Notes: a model not told the origin generated them from the letters alone. 64,000 bases of DNA from Mycobacterium colombiense (GCF_003284935.1 NZ_QMEV01000002.1:62001-126000); one strand, 5' to 3'. Numbered from the stretch's first letter, positions 8,080-16,837 are shown. A program made the numbers and translations.

Positions 8080-9285
8080 GTGACAAAACCGAAGGTCGTC
8101 TTCGATCCGTACTCCGAGGACTATTTCAACAACCCGTTCGACATCTATCGGCGGATGCGCGAGGAAACGCCACTGTATTACGACGAAAAAGAGGACTTCT
8201 ACGCGCTGACGCGTCACGAAGACGTGGCGGCCGCGTTCAAGGACTTCGAAACGTACTCGTCCGCCCGCGGTTGCGACCTGGCGATGGTGCGCCGGGGCAT
8301 TGCCCCCGAGCAGAAGTCGATCATCTTCATGGATCCGCCGGAGCACCGCCACATGCGCAGCCTGCTCAACAAGGCGTTCACTCCAAGGGCGATCCAGTCG
8401 CAGCGGGAGACGATCATCGAGGTAATCGACAAGTACCTGGGCGCGGTCGACCCGGACAACTTCGACGTCGTGCAGGACTTCTCCGGGCCGTTCCCCGTGG
8501 AGGTCATCACCCGGATGGCCGGTGTGCCCGAGGAATACCGCCAGCAGGTCCGGCACTGGATCGACACCAGCCTGCATCACGAGCCGGGCCAGATCGAGGT
8601 CAGCGAAGCGGGCATGCAGGCGAATATCGACACGGCGATGTACTACTTCAGCCTGGTCCAAGAGCGGCGCCAGGCGCCGCAGGACGACATGATCAGCCGG
8701 CTGATCGCCGCCGAAATCCCCGGTGAAGACGGCCAGCTGCGCAAGCTCGACGACATCGAGATCTGCGGTTTCGCAACCCTTCTGGGCGGCGCGGGCGCCG
8801 AGACCGTCACCAAACTGATGGGCAACGCCGCGGTGATCTTCGCCAAGCACCCCGACCAGTGGCAGATGCTGCAGGAGGACCGCGACAAGATTCCCGGCGC
8901 GGTCGAAGAGCTGCTGCGCTACGAGGGGCCGGTGCAATACAACGTCCGCTACACCCTCAAAGAGGCCCACGTGAGCGGGGGCGTGATCCCGGCGGGCAAA
9001 CCCGTATTCCTCTGCGGCGCCGCGGCCAACCGCGACCCGGACGCCTTCACCGACGCCGACACCTTCAACATCGAGCGCGACCAGACCGAGGCGCAGCACC
9101 TTGGACTGGGGTATGGGATCCACAGCTGCCTGGGGGCCGCGTTGGCGCGCCTGGAAAGCCGGATCGCGCTAGAGCGGCTGCTCGACTTCATGCCGCGCTA
9201 CGAAGTGGACTGGGCCGGGTGTAAACGAGTGAACATGCAAAACGTGGCGGGCTGGAAGAACGTGCCCGTCAAGGTGCTTCGTTAA
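8080..9285 (+). CDS. Cytochrome P450 monooxygenase
   Basis: 401 aa soluble bacterial P450. The I-helix has GGAGAETVTKL (oxygen activation), the K-helix ExxR is EELLRYEGP, and the haem loop LGYGIHSCLG gives the proximal ligand at about C350; the usual Phe of the haem loop is Leu. It hydroxylates a hydrophobic substrate with electrons from a ferredoxin, and the ferredoxin gene follows after 11 nt. The start is taken at GTG 8080, which has GAGGAGG 5 nt upstream. An in-frame ATG at 7981 would add 33 non-conserved residues and cover the inverted repeat at 8021. Substrate unknown. Confidence 0.92.
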   Translation: MTKPKVVFDPYSEDYFNNPFDIYRRMREETPLYYDEKEDFYALTRHEDVAAAFKDFETYSSARGCDLAMVRRGIAPEQKSIIFMDPPEHRHMRSLLNKAFTPRAIQSQRETIIEVIDKYLGAVDPDNFDVVQDFSGPFPVEVITRMAGVPEEYRQQVRHWIDTSLHHEPGQIEVSEAGMQANIDTAMYYFSLVQERRQAPQDDMISRLIAAEIPGEDGQLRKLDDIEICGFATLLGGAGAETVTKLMGNAAVIFAKHPDQWQMLQEDRDKIPGAVEELLRYEGPVQYNVRYTLKEAHVSGGVIPAGKPVFLCGAAANRDPDAFTDADTFNIERDQTEAQHLGLGYGIHSCLGAALARLESRIALERLLDFMPRYEVDWAGCKRVNMQNVAGWKNVPVKVLR

Positions 9286-9296
9286 AGGGGGCCACG

Positions 9297-9497
9297 ATGA
9301 CGAAGAAGATCGAGGTCGATTGGGGACTCTGCGAGAGCAACGGTGTCTGCATGGGCATCAACCCAGACATCTTCGAGCTCGGCGACGACGACATGTTGAC
9401 CGTCCACCAAGAGGAAGTCACTCCGGAGAACGAGGCGGACGTGCGCGAGGCCGTCCGTCAGTGTCCTCGTCAGGCGATCTCCATCGTCGGAGAGTAG
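9297..9497 (+). CDS. [3Fe-4S] ferredoxin, P450 partner
   Basis: 66 aa one-cluster ferredoxin. Cysteines C12 and C18 (CESNGVC) plus C56 (QCPRQA) ligate a [3Fe-4S] cluster; the position that would complete a [4Fe-4S] site is Asn15, as is common in mycobacterial ferredoxins paired with P450s, where this residue varies and tunes potential. Acidic surface (GDDDM, EEVTPENEAD). It almost certainly carries electrons to the P450 encoded 11 nt upstream. No ferredoxin reductase is in the window, so reduction must depend on a reductase encoded elsewhere. Confidence 0.92.
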   Translation: MTKKIEVDWGLCESNGVCMGINPDIFELGDDDMLTVHQEEVTPENEADVREAVRQCPRQAISIVGE

Positions 9498-9500
9498 CGA

Positions 9501-9785
9501 TCAGAATCCGGACAGGATGACCGCGTTGCAGTCGGCGGCCTGCTGGCGCAATTTGGCCGCCTTCTGGTAGCCCTCGGATTCGTACCAGGCCCGAGCCGCA
9601 TCCACCGACTCGAATTCCAGCACCACGGTCTGGTCGCCGTGCCAGTCGCCCTCGATGACTTTGGGCGCGGTGTCCACCGCGAGAACCGTGGCGCCGCTCA
9701 TCGCCGATCCGGCGGCTTGGGCGTATGCCTTCATGCCTTCCGGGTCTTTGATGGCCTCGGTGAGGATGACATACCCTTTGGCCAC
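9501..9785 (-). CDS. DUF1330 family protein
   Basis: 94 aa dimeric ferredoxin-like barrel of the DUF1330 family: MAKGYVILTEAIKDPEGM, then TVVLEFESVDAARAWYESEGYQ, the most conserved stretch. Function is unknown for the family; members often stand beside oxygenases. It is the third gene of a minus-strand set after P450 (10001-11272) and ferredoxin (9816-10004), 30 nt downstream of the latter, so an accessory role with that P450 is possible. Its stop is 3 nt from the stop of the convergent ferredoxin gene on the plus strand. Confidence 0.85.
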   Translation of the reverse strand: MAKGYVILTEAIKDPEGMKAYAQAAGSAMSGATVLAVDTAPKVIEGDWHGDQTVVLEFESVDAARAWYESEGYQKAAKLRQQAADCNAVILSGF

Positions 9786-9815
9786 TCGAATCTCCTTACT
9801 CGCCTGGAACTTTGA

Positions 9816-10004
9816 CTATTTCTCGCTGATCGCCTGCTCGGGACAGCATTGGATCGCCTCCTGCGCGGCCGATTCCAAATCCGTTGGGACATCGGAATCT
9901 ATCGCTACGGCGTAACCGTCGTCGGTCAGGCTGAACACATCGGGGCACAGCGTCAGACACATGCCGTGACCGCGACACCGCTGGTCGTCCACCCACACCT
10001 TCAT
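9816..10004 (-). CDS. [3Fe-4S]-type ferredoxin, P450 partner
   Basis: 62 aa ferredoxin. The motif CRGHGMC gives C10 and C16 with His13 at the variable cluster position; C20 follows in LTLCPDVF, and C53/C54 lie in QCCPEQA. The histidine variant of this site is known in mycobacterial P450 ferredoxins. The ATG overlaps the stop codon of the P450 gene upstream (ATGA), so the two are translated together and surely work as a redox pair. The extra cysteine C20 could allow cluster conversion, but that is speculation. Confidence 0.9.
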   Translation of the reverse strand: MKVWVDDQRCRGHGMCLTLCPDVFSLTDDGYAVAIDSDVPTDLESAAQEAIQCCPEQAISEK

Positions 10005-11272
10005 GCCGGCGTGAACTCCAGGTGCAATTCGGTCAGGCCACGCAGGATGTACGTCGGAACATAGTGGTAGCGACGGTTATTCGCCGGCCCGTGGACGTCC
10101 TCGTTGATCCTGATGTCCGTCGTGCGGTCGAGCAGCCGTTCGATCGCGACCCGGGTTTCCGCCCGCGCCAGCGGGGCCCCCGGGCAGCTGTGGATCCCGC
10201 GCCCGAACGCGATGTGCTGGCGCGCGTTCTTGCGGGCCGGGTCGAAGGTGGCGGGATCTTCGAACCGCCGCGGATCGCGGTTGGCGGCGGCCTGCACGAT
10301 CATCACCGTGGTGCCGGCCGGCAGGTCGACGCCGCCGACGTTGACCGGCCGCCGGTTCATCCGGAAGTCGCCCTTGACCGGGCTCTCGTGGCGCAGCGAC
10401 TCCTCGATGAAATTCGGGATCAGGCTGCGGTCCTTGCGCAACTGCGCCTGGATGTCGGGGCGCTCGCCCAGCGTCTGCAGGGCCGCACCGAGCAGCCGCA
10501 CGGTGGTCTCCTGTCCCGCGGAGAAGACGTTGCTGGCGACGCGGGCCACGTCCTCGACCTCCGGGATCGAACCGTCGGGATACGTGGCGGTGGCCAGTCC
10601 GGTCAGCACGTCGTCGCGAGGATTCTGGCGGCGGTCGCGCACGTAGTCGGAGAACAGGCCATAGAGGAATTCCAGCGGGCTGTGGGCCAGGGATCCCTTG
10701 GTGCCGCCGATACCGCCACCCGCGTGGTCAGCGATGCCCTTGACGAACTTGTCGCGGTCCTCCATCGGGACGCCGAGCAGGTCGGCGATGACCAGCAGCG
10801 TGAACGGGCTCGCGAAGCCCTTGATCCACTCGCCGCGCCCCGGTGCGAGAAAGTCGTCGAGCGCCTGGTCGGCGAGGGCCCACATGGCGTCCTCGTTCTC
10901 CTTGAGGCGCTTGGGGGTGATCAGCCGCATCATCAGGGAGCGGTGGTTGGTGTGGGTCGGCGGGTCGAGCGTGGGCAGCTGGTCGCTGAACGGCAGCTCG
11001 TCGCGGTGCTGCTCGATCAGCTCGGTGATGTCGTCACCCTCGATCGGGACCGGAAAGCCGGGAAACGGGCCGGTCACCGAGATACACGAGGACCAGGTCT
11101 CGGCGTCGTTGAGCACCGCACACGCCTCGTCCCAACCGGTGATCATGGTGACGTCGTGATGGCTCTCCCGGGTGACGGGGCACCGCTGACGCAGCGCCTC
11201 GTAGTAGGGGTACGGGTCCTCGATGAGCTCGCTGCCGCGGAAGAAGTCCGGCTCGGAGAATTCGTTCGCCAT
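10001..11272 (-). CDS. Cytochrome P450 monooxygenase
   Basis: 423 aa P450 with I-helix SAGQETTVRLL, K-helix ESLRHESP, the conserved AAANRDPRRFEDP and the haem loop FGRGIHSCPG with ligand C363. The ATG is followed by MANEFSEPDFF with no signal peptide, so it is a soluble monooxygenase. It is first in a P450-ferredoxin-DUF1330 operon and overlaps its ferredoxin by 4 nt. It differs strongly from the P450 at 8080-9285 (haem loop, length), so the two back-to-back P450 systems are separate enzymes, not recent copies. Substrate not deducible. Confidence 0.92.
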   Translation of the reverse strand: MANEFSEPDFFRGSELIEDPYPYYEALRQRCPVTRESHHDVTMITGWDEACAVLNDAETWSSCISVTGPFPGFPVPIEGDDITELIEQHRDELPFSDQLPTLDPPTHTNHRSLMMRLITPKRLKENEDAMWALADQALDDFLAPGRGEWIKGFASPFTLLVIADLLGVPMEDRDKFVKGIADHAGGGIGGTKGSLAHSPLEFLYGLFSDYVRDRRQNPRDDVLTGLATATYPDGSIPEVEDVARVASNVFSAGQETTVRLLGAALQTLGERPDIQAQLRKDRSLIPNFIEESLRHESPVKGDFRMNRRPVNVGGVDLPAGTTVMIVQAAANRDPRRFEDPATFDPARKNARQHIAFGRGIHSCPGAPLARAETRVAIERLLDRTTDIRINEDVHGPANNRRYHYVPTYILRGLTELHLEFTPA

Positions 11273-11296
11273 CTCCTGCTCCTTGAATCTCGGCTA

Positions 11297-11336
11297 GTGA
11301 GAATGTGCCTCTCGCGGATGAGTATTACATTTTCAC
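11297..11336. promoter_or_regulatory. Inverted repeat upstream of the P450-ferredoxin-DUF1330 operon
   Basis: GTGAGAATGT (11297-11306) and ACATTTTCAC (11327-11336) pair at 9 of 10 positions, 25 nt or more ahead of the P450 start. GAGAATGTGCCTCTC at 11299-11313 also resembles the recurring GAGAAT-N3-ATTCTC operator with two mismatches in its right half. Probably a repressor site. Confidence 0.38.
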
Positions 11337-11433
11337 ATGGGGTGGTGGTCGTCAACGACGGGCCCCCGCCGGGTGTCACACGACGCGCGAGTTCGCTGTC
11401 TGCCGGGCTGTGGCGCGCCGGCCCGCCGCTCGG

Positions 11434-11940
11434 CTAGCTGGCGGGAACCAAATCGGCGGCCACCGAGGGCCACGCCAGCAGCCCGCTGCGGAACGTCTCG
11501 ACGCGGCCGATGGGGGCGTGCGGTGCCGCCGCGGCCGCCAGGGCCTGGGCCTTGAACGTCTGCGCCGCCATGCTCAGCTGGTGCTGCACCAGGCCCACAC
11601 TGTCGTCGAGTTCGGACGGCCAGTTCTCGCCCCACAGCGTGACCTCCGTGGCGCCCTGATCGAGGGCCTGCAGCACGCCCTGACGCACCCGGGCGTCGCA
11701 ACCGAACAGGTCCGCGGCGGCGGCCAGGGCCTGCGGGCGGGGCCGCGATTGCACGGACGCCAGGGCCTCTTCGAGGTCGAGCACCTGGGCGCCGATGATC
11801 TGCAGCGACCGGTCGCCGGGGTGCTCAGTCACCAGCACGGTGACGTCCCAACCCGCCATGGACCGGTCGAAGATCCAGCCGCCGGCGAACCGCACCACGT
11901 CGAGCGCGGTGGTGGCGACGACGTCGAGCCGGTATCTCAT
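11434..11940 (-). CDS. Conserved hypothetical protein co-encoded with TetR
   Basis: 168 aa soluble protein with no domain I can name. It begins MRYRLDVVATTALDVVRFAGGW, is rich in Ala/Leu helices, and carries one Cys (FGCDAR) and the segment TLWGENWPSELDDSVGLVQ. The start at 11940 is chosen because its ATG overlaps the stop of the TetR gene (ATGA); an in-frame extension upstream lies inside that gene. Being translationally coupled to a regulator suggests it is a co-regulated effector or a ligand-handling partner, but nothing in the sequence proves it. Confidence 0.72.
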   Translation of the reverse strand: MRYRLDVVATTALDVVRFAGGWIFDRSMAGWDVTVLVTEHPGDRSLQIIGAQVLDLEEALASVQSRPRPQALAAAADLFGCDARVRQGVLQALDQGATEVTLWGENWPSELDDSVGLVQHQLSMAAQTFKAQALAAAAAPHAPIGRVETFRSGLLAWPSVAADLVPAS

Positions 11941-12551
11941 GTCGTCTCGCCTTTCTTCGGGGGCGCGAAGTCGCGCGCCAGTGCCTCGGCGTACTGCTTG
12001 AACACCTCGGGAAGCGGTATCGAGGGATCGAGTAACCATGTGGTTTCCATTCCGTGGACGAAGGCGAGGATTTCTACCGCCTTGACGGCGGGGTCGATGT
12101 CTTGGCGATACCGGCCATCGGCCTGACCGCGGCGGATGAGCTCGGCGACGATGTCGGTCGCGGCGCGGTGCCTGGCCAGCATGCGGTCGTGCAGCGGAGC
12201 CTCGGGAAGGATGTTCTCGACGAGCAGCACCGTGAACGTGCCCACCAATTCGGGGGCCCGGTGGAATCGGTCCGCGACGGCGGCGATCTGGTCGAACAGG
12301 TCCCCGGTCCGGTCGGCGTGGGTGTCGTCGTCGAGGTCTCGGGCATCCAGAACCGCGTGGAGGAGCTGCTCTTTCGATTCGAAGTGATGCAACAGCCCCG
12401 CGGGGGTCACCCCGGCCTCGCCGGCGATCTGGGCGAGCGTGGTGCTGCGCCAGCCGTTGCGGGTGAGCAGGCGTTGGGCGACGTCGAGGATCCGCTGCTT
12501 GCGGTCCTCACCCTTGGCGAGAAGCGTGTCGTATCGCCGCGCGACGGGCAC
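11937..12551 (-). CDS. TetR-family transcriptional regulator
   Basis: 204 aa. The N-terminal TetR helix-turn-helix is complete: RKQRILDVAQRLLTRNG, then TTLAQIAGEAGVTPAGLLHHF and the turn into ESKEQLLHAVLDARD. The C-terminal ligand-binding region is helical and ends APPKKGETT. GTG start. Directly upstream lies a near-perfect inverted repeat (12577-12610), so autoregulation is likely. It is followed by an overlapping unknown gene. The thiolase gene upstream on the same strand ends 115 nt away and may be transcribed separately. Confidence 0.9.
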   Translation of the reverse strand: MPVARRYDTLLAKGEDRKQRILDVAQRLLTRNGWRSTTLAQIAGEAGVTPAGLLHHFESKEQLLHAVLDARDLDDDTHADRTGDLFDQIAAVADRFHRAPELVGTFTVLLVENILPEAPLHDRMLARHRAATDIVAELIRRGQADGRYRQDIDPAVKAVEILAFVHGMETTWLLDPSIPLPEVFKQYAEALARDFAPPKKGETT

Positions 12552-12576
12552 CGGGGTCCTCTCTACCGACGTGCCA

Positions 12577-12610
12577 AAACCAACCTAGTGAACACACAGT
12601 AGGTTAGTTT
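12577..12610. promoter_or_regulatory. Candidate TetR operator (11-bp arms)
   Basis: AAACCAACCTA (12577-12587) and TAGGTTAGTTT (12600-12610) form an inverted repeat with one mismatch and a 12-nt spacer. It lies 26 nt ahead of the TetR start at 12551, where an autoregulatory operator is expected. The arms are A/T-rich in an otherwise GC-rich neighbourhood. Confidence 0.6.
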
Positions 12611-12666
12611 GCCCGCTGTGACAAGGGTCACGTGGTGCCCGCTTGTGTGCCCTAGGGCCTCGGGTG

Positions 12667-13821
12667 TCAGCCCACCAGCTCGACCAGCGTGGCGTTGGCG
12701 GTGCCGCCGCCTTCGCACATGGTCTGCAGCCCGTAACGAATCCCGTTGTCGCGCATGTGGTGGGCCATGCGCGTCATCAACACCGCGCCCGACGCGCCCA
12801 GCGGGTGTCCCAGCGCGATGGCCCCGCCCAGCGGATTCATCCGGGCCGGGTCGGCTCCGGTCTCCGCCAGCCACGCCAGCGGAACCGGCGCGAAGGCCTC
12901 GTTGACCTCGAAGACCCCCACGTCGGACAGCGCGACTCCGGCCTTACCCAGCACCTTCTCGGTCGCCGGGATGGGGCCGGTGAGCATCAGCACCGGATCC
13001 GCGCCGGTCACCGCCCCCGCCAGGTACCGCACGATCGGCGTCAAGCCGAGCTCGACGGCCAGCTCCGCGGTGGTCACCAACAGCGCGGCGGCGCCGTCGG
13101 AGATCTGTGAGGAATTGCCGGCGTGGATCACGCCGTCCTCGGCGAAGGCGGGCTTGAGCGTGCCGAGCTTCTCGACGGTACTGCCGCGCCGCACGCCCTC
13201 GTCGGCCGTGACGACGTTGTTGTCGGCTCCCTCGACGAACACCGGCACCAGCTGCTCGGTGAACGCCCCGGCGTCCTGGGCCGCGGCGGCCCGCTCGTGG
13301 GACTCCACCGAGAATTCGTCGAGCCGGGCCCGGGAAAATCCCCACTTCTTGGCGATCAGTTCCGCCGACAGCCCCTGGTTGAAGGAGAAGTCGTCATAGC
13401 GGGCAAGGACTTTCGGGCCGTAGGGCATGCCGGTTGCCCGGGCCGAACCGAGCGGGACGCGGCTCATGACCTCGACCCCACCGGCCACCACGACGTCCTG
13501 CTGGCCGGACATCACCGCCTGCACGGCGAAGTCCAGCGCCTGCTGGCTGGACCCACAGGCGCGGTTGACGGTGGTGCCGGGGATTGTCTCGGGCCAGCCG
13601 GCGGCCAGGACCGCGTAACGGCCGATGTTGCTGGACTGGTCGCCCACCTGGGAGACGCAGCCCCAGATCACGTCGTCGACGATCTCGGGGCCGATACCGG
13701 TGCGCTCGACGAGTTCGGTCAGCACGACCGCGGACAGGTCGGCGGCATGCATGCCGGACAGGGCGCCATTGCGCTTGCCCACCGGTGTCCGCACGGCCTC
13801 GACGATGACTGTTTCACGCAT
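12667..13821 (-). CDS. Thiolase (acetyl-CoA acyltransferase)
   Basis: 384 aa. All thiolase catalytic elements are present: nucleophile C89 in VNRACGSSQQ, H339 in LGHPLGASG and C369 in QTMCEGGG. It removes acetyl-CoA from a 3-ketoacyl-CoA in the last step of beta-oxidation, or condenses acetyl-CoA units in the reverse sense. An in-frame extension to 13905 lacks conservation; ATG 13821 (MRETVIVEAVRTPVGKRNG) matches the family start. The acyl-CoA dehydrogenase gene ends 114 nt upstream, so these two steps of a fatty-acid or side-chain degradation path are adjacent. Confidence 0.93.
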   Translation of the reverse strand: MRETVIVEAVRTPVGKRNGALSGMHAADLSAVVLTELVERTGIGPEIVDDVIWGCVSQVGDQSSNIGRYAVLAAGWPETIPGTTVNRACGSSQQALDFAVQAVMSGQQDVVVAGGVEVMSRVPLGSARATGMPYGPKVLARYDDFSFNQGLSAELIAKKWGFSRARLDEFSVESHERAAAAQDAGAFTEQLVPVFVEGADNNVVTADEGVRRGSTVEKLGTLKPAFAEDGVIHAGNSSQISDGAAALLVTTAELAVELGLTPIVRYLAGAVTGADPVLMLTGPIPATEKVLGKAGVALSDVGVFEVNEAFAPVPLAWLAETGADPARMNPLGGAIALGHPLGASGAVLMTRMAHHMRDNGIRYGLQTMCEGGGTANATLVELVG

Positions 13822-13935
13822 ATCCCTACTCCGATTGATTGGGGGCTCATTCGCCGAACGTGCACCGGGCGCGAGCAAGTCGTGAAAAAGTCGCTCCGAG
13901 TGCACGTCCGGCGAGTGACAAACCTACGTTAGACC

Positions 13936-15117
13936 TCAGTAGCTCCTCGGCAACTTCAGCACGTTGGCTCCCAGGAAGTTCAGGATCATCTCCTGGCTGA
14001 CCGGCGCGATCTTCATCAGCCGGGCCTCCCGGAAATAACGCGTGATGTGGTATTCCTCGGCATAACCCATGCCGCCGTGGGTTTGCAGCGCTCGGTCCGC
14101 CGCGGTGAAGCCGGCATCGGCGCACAGATACTTTGCCGTATTGGCCTCGCGCCCACAGGGTTTGCCGTTGTCGTACAGCCAGGTGGCCTTGCGCAGCATG
14201 AGTTCGGCGGCATCCAGCCGGGCCAGCGAATCGGCGAGCGGGAACTGCAGTCCCTGGTTCATGCCGATCGGCCGGCCGAACACCTCCCGCTCGTTGCCGT
14301 ATTTCACCGCCTTCTCCAGCGCCACCCGGCCGATGCCCAGAGCCTCGGCCGCGATCAGCATCCGCTCCGGGTTGAGGCCGTCGAGGATGTACTGAAAGCC
14401 CTTGCCCTCCTCGCCCACTCGGTCCTCGACGGGTACCTCGAGGTTGTCGATGAACAATTCGTTGGAGCTGACGGCGTTGCGGCCCATCTTGCGGATCGGG
14501 CGGATGTCGATGCGGCTGCGATCGAGATCGGTGAGGAACAGCGTCATCCCGTCGGTCTTCTTCGAGACCTCGTCGTAGCTCTGCGTCCGGGTGAGCAGCA
14601 GGATCTTGTCGGATTCCATCGCCTTGGAGATCCAGACCTTGCGACCGTTGACGATGTAGCGATCGCCGTCGCGCTTGGCGAACGTGGTGATGCGCGAAGT
14701 GTCAAGCCCGGCACCGGGTTCGGTGACGCCGAAGCAGATGTGCACCTCGCCGGTCGCGACGGCGGGCAACGTACGGGCCTTGAGTTCGTCGGATCCGTGC
14801 ACGACAACCGGCTGCATGCCGAAGATGGACAGGTGAATCGAGCTGGCGGCGTTCATGGCGCCGCCGGACTTGGCGACCTCCTCGAGCAGGATCGTCGCTT
14901 CGGTGATTCCGAGGCCATGACCGCCGTATTGGGTCGGGATCGTCATGCCCAGCCAGCCGCCATCGGCGATGGCCTTGTAGAACTCGGTCGGAAATTCGTG
15001 CGACTGGTCCTTCTCCATCCAGTACTGGTCGTCGAATTTCCCTGCCAGTTCCGCGACCGACCGACGGATCAGTTCCTGGTCGTCGGTCAGCTCAAAGTTC
15101 ATTCCCTCGCCGGGCAC
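13936..15117 (-). CDS. Acyl-CoA dehydrogenase
   Basis: 393 aa, full three-domain FAD acyl-CoA dehydrogenase: N-terminal helices (ELTDDQELIRRSVAELAGK), the middle FGVTEPGAGLDTSR beta-barrel flavin-binding block, and a C-terminal helical domain with RALQTHGGMGYAEEYHITRYFREARL. It forms a 2-enoyl-CoA and passes electrons to electron-transfer flavoprotein. The GTG at 15117 has GGAG 8 nt upstream; an ATG five codons later is also possible. It lies between the amidohydrolase (57 nt upstream) and the thiolase, all on the minus strand. Confidence 0.92.
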   Translation of the reverse strand: MPGEGMNFELTDDQELIRRSVAELAGKFDDQYWMEKDQSHEFPTEFYKAIADGGWLGMTIPTQYGGHGLGITEATILLEEVAKSGGAMNAASSIHLSIFGMQPVVVHGSDELKARTLPAVATGEVHICFGVTEPGAGLDTSRITTFAKRDGDRYIVNGRKVWISKAMESDKILLLTRTQSYDEVSKKTDGMTLFLTDLDRSRIDIRPIRKMGRNAVSSNELFIDNLEVPVEDRVGEEGKGFQYILDGLNPERMLIAAEALGIGRVALEKAVKYGNEREVFGRPIGMNQGLQFPLADSLARLDAAELMLRKATWLYDNGKPCGREANTAKYLCADAGFTAADRALQTHGGMGYAEEYHITRYFREARLMKIAPVSQEMILNFLGANVLKLPRSY

Positions 15118-15174
15118 TGCCAGATCTCCTTCACGTCAATTTGTGCACCGGCGCGCGAATTCGTCGGTGGGGTG

Positions 15175-16473
15175 TCAGTCCTTGTTGCCGGTCAGGGCTT
15201 TCGCGTTGGCCGCGAAGTCCGCGAAGGACGAGCCGCCGCGGGTGTCCTTGCCGTGGCCCTGGGCCTTGATGGACACGTCGTGCCCCTCGGCGGCCTTGCG
15301 CAGCGCACCGACGGTCGCTTGTTCGCGCGAAATATGCGTGAACGGGTCGAACGAGTACCAGCGCATCGCGTTCTCGTGGGTCATCTTGTTGATCTCGTCG
15401 TCGGGAACGTTGTTCAGCGACAACACATCCCACAGCTCTTCGGGGGCGCCGGGCCACATCGAGTCGCTGTGCGGGTAGTCGGCTTCCCAGCAGATGTTGT
15501 CGATGCCGATCATGTTGCGCAGCGCCACTCCGACCTTGTCGCTGATGAAGCAGGTCAGGAAGTGGTCGCGGAAAACCTCGCTGGGCAGCTTGCCCTTGAA
15601 GTCCTGGTGCGTCCAGGCGGAGTGCATTTCGAAGGTGCGGTCGGCGCGCTCAAGGAAGTAGGGAATCCAGCCGGTTCCGCCCTCGGAGAGCGCGATCTTG
15701 AGGTCCGGGTATTCCTTGATGGGCCGCGACCACAGCAGGTCCGCGGCGGCCTGCACGATGTTCATCGGCTGCAGCGTGATCATCACGTCCATGGGCGCAT
15801 CCGGCGCGGTGATGGCCAGTCGTCCCGACGACCCGATGTGCACGTTCATCACGGTGTCGGTGTCGCACAGGGCTTTCCACAGCGGGTTCCAGTACTCGTC
15901 GTGGAAGCTGGGATAGCCCATCGCGGCGGGGTTTTCGGTGAAGGTCAGCGCATGCACACCCTTCTTGGCCACGCGCCGCACTTCGGCCGCACACGCCTCG
16001 GCATCCCAGATCACCGGGATCGCCATCGGGATGAACCGCGCCGGGTAGGCGCCGCACCACTCGTCGATGTGCCAGTCGTTGTAGGCCTGCACCAGCGCGA
16101 TCGAGAAGTCGTTGTCGTCGGTGGCGAACAACCGTCCGGCGAAGCCGGGGAAAGACGGGAAGCAGATCGAGGCCAGGATGCCGCCCGCGTTCATGTCCTT
16201 GACGCGCTCGTCGACGTTGTAGCAACCGGGCCGGATCTCGTCGAGGCCCGTCGGCTCGATGCCGTACTCCTCCTTGGGCCGCCCGGCCACCGCGTTGAGC
16301 GCGACGTTGGGAATGACGGTGTCGCGGAACTTCCACATGTCCGACCCGTCGGCGTTGTGTACCAGCCGGGGCGCGTCGTCCTGATACTTCTTCGACAGGT
16401 GGTTCTTGAACATGTCCGGGGGCTCGACGGTGTGGTCGTCGACGCTGATCAGAATCATGTCTTCTTTGTTCAT
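15175..16473 (-). CDS. Amidohydrolase-2 family metal-dependent hydrolase/decarboxylase
   Basis: 432 aa TIM-barrel of the amidohydrolase 2 family. It has SVDDHTVEPPDMF near the N-terminus (DxH-type metal site), a mid-barrel histidine in NVHIGSSGRL and the late WEADYPHSDSMWPG Asp/His block. Family members include non-oxidative decarboxylases and ring-opening hydrolases that use zinc or manganese. A paralogue is at 34638-35804. The ATG at 16473 has GGGA upstream; frame remains open further upstream but holds only non-conserved sequence. Lys/Gly-rich tail after about residue 400. Confidence 0.87.
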   Translation of the reverse strand: MNKEDMILISVDDHTVEPPDMFKNHLSKKYQDDAPRLVHNADGSDMWKFRDTVIPNVALNAVAGRPKEEYGIEPTGLDEIRPGCYNVDERVKDMNAGGILASICFPSFPGFAGRLFATDDNDFSIALVQAYNDWHIDEWCGAYPARFIPMAIPVIWDAEACAAEVRRVAKKGVHALTFTENPAAMGYPSFHDEYWNPLWKALCDTDTVMNVHIGSSGRLAITAPDAPMDVMITLQPMNIVQAAADLLWSRPIKEYPDLKIALSEGGTGWIPYFLERADRTFEMHSAWTHQDFKGKLPSEVFRDHFLTCFISDKVGVALRNMIGIDNICWEADYPHSDSMWPGAPEELWDVLSLNNVPDDEINKMTHENAMRWYSFDPFTHISREQATVGALRKAAEGHDVSIKAQGHGKDTRGGSSFADFAANAKALTGNKD

Positions 16474-16561
16474 GGCCGTCCCTTCCATCGGATCCACCGG
16501 ATCGATTAGAGCCTCGGCGAATCGCTGTCCCGTGCCAAGATCACTAAATTGAAAACTATCT

Positions 16562-16578
16562 TCTCGCCAGGCGAGAAT
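16562..16578. promoter_or_regulatory. Palindrome TTCTCGCC-A-GGCGAGAA
   Basis: Perfect 8-bp arms with a single central base, 89 nt upstream of the minus-strand amidohydrolase start. The outer halves (TTCTCG/CGAGAA) are the GAGAAT-type half-site in everted orientation, so it may be bound by a related regulator. It could also act as a hairpin. Confidence 0.4.
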
Positions 16579-16837
16579 CAACATCCAGCGGTTGCTCGGC
16601 GGCGCCGCAGCCTCCTGACCAGCGGCCGAACGCGCAGGCTCATCGCCCCTCGGTCGCGCGGCGATGCGGTGAGGTAGAACCCCGGGTCGGCACACCGGCA
16701 CGCCGCCGATTGCCGCCGTATAGACGGGGGCGGCGGCGCGGGGACCGAGCGAGCAAGGGCGGGGGCCGCGCCCGCGTCGGAGCGGCACGCCGGCATTGAC
16801 CGGACGCACGTTTCGTGCCAGTCTGTTAGTTGCAAAT

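Noticed and set aside
13918..13935. Half-site similar to the TAGGTT arm of the TetR operator, between the thiolase and acyl-CoA dehydrogenase genes
   Set aside because: Only one arm matches and no inverted partner is at the right spacing.
14047..16509. 820-codon plus-strand open frame across the acyl-CoA dehydrogenase and amidohydrolase
   Set aside because: Spans two real minus-strand genes and their gap; composition is shadow-like with no motif and no ribosome site.
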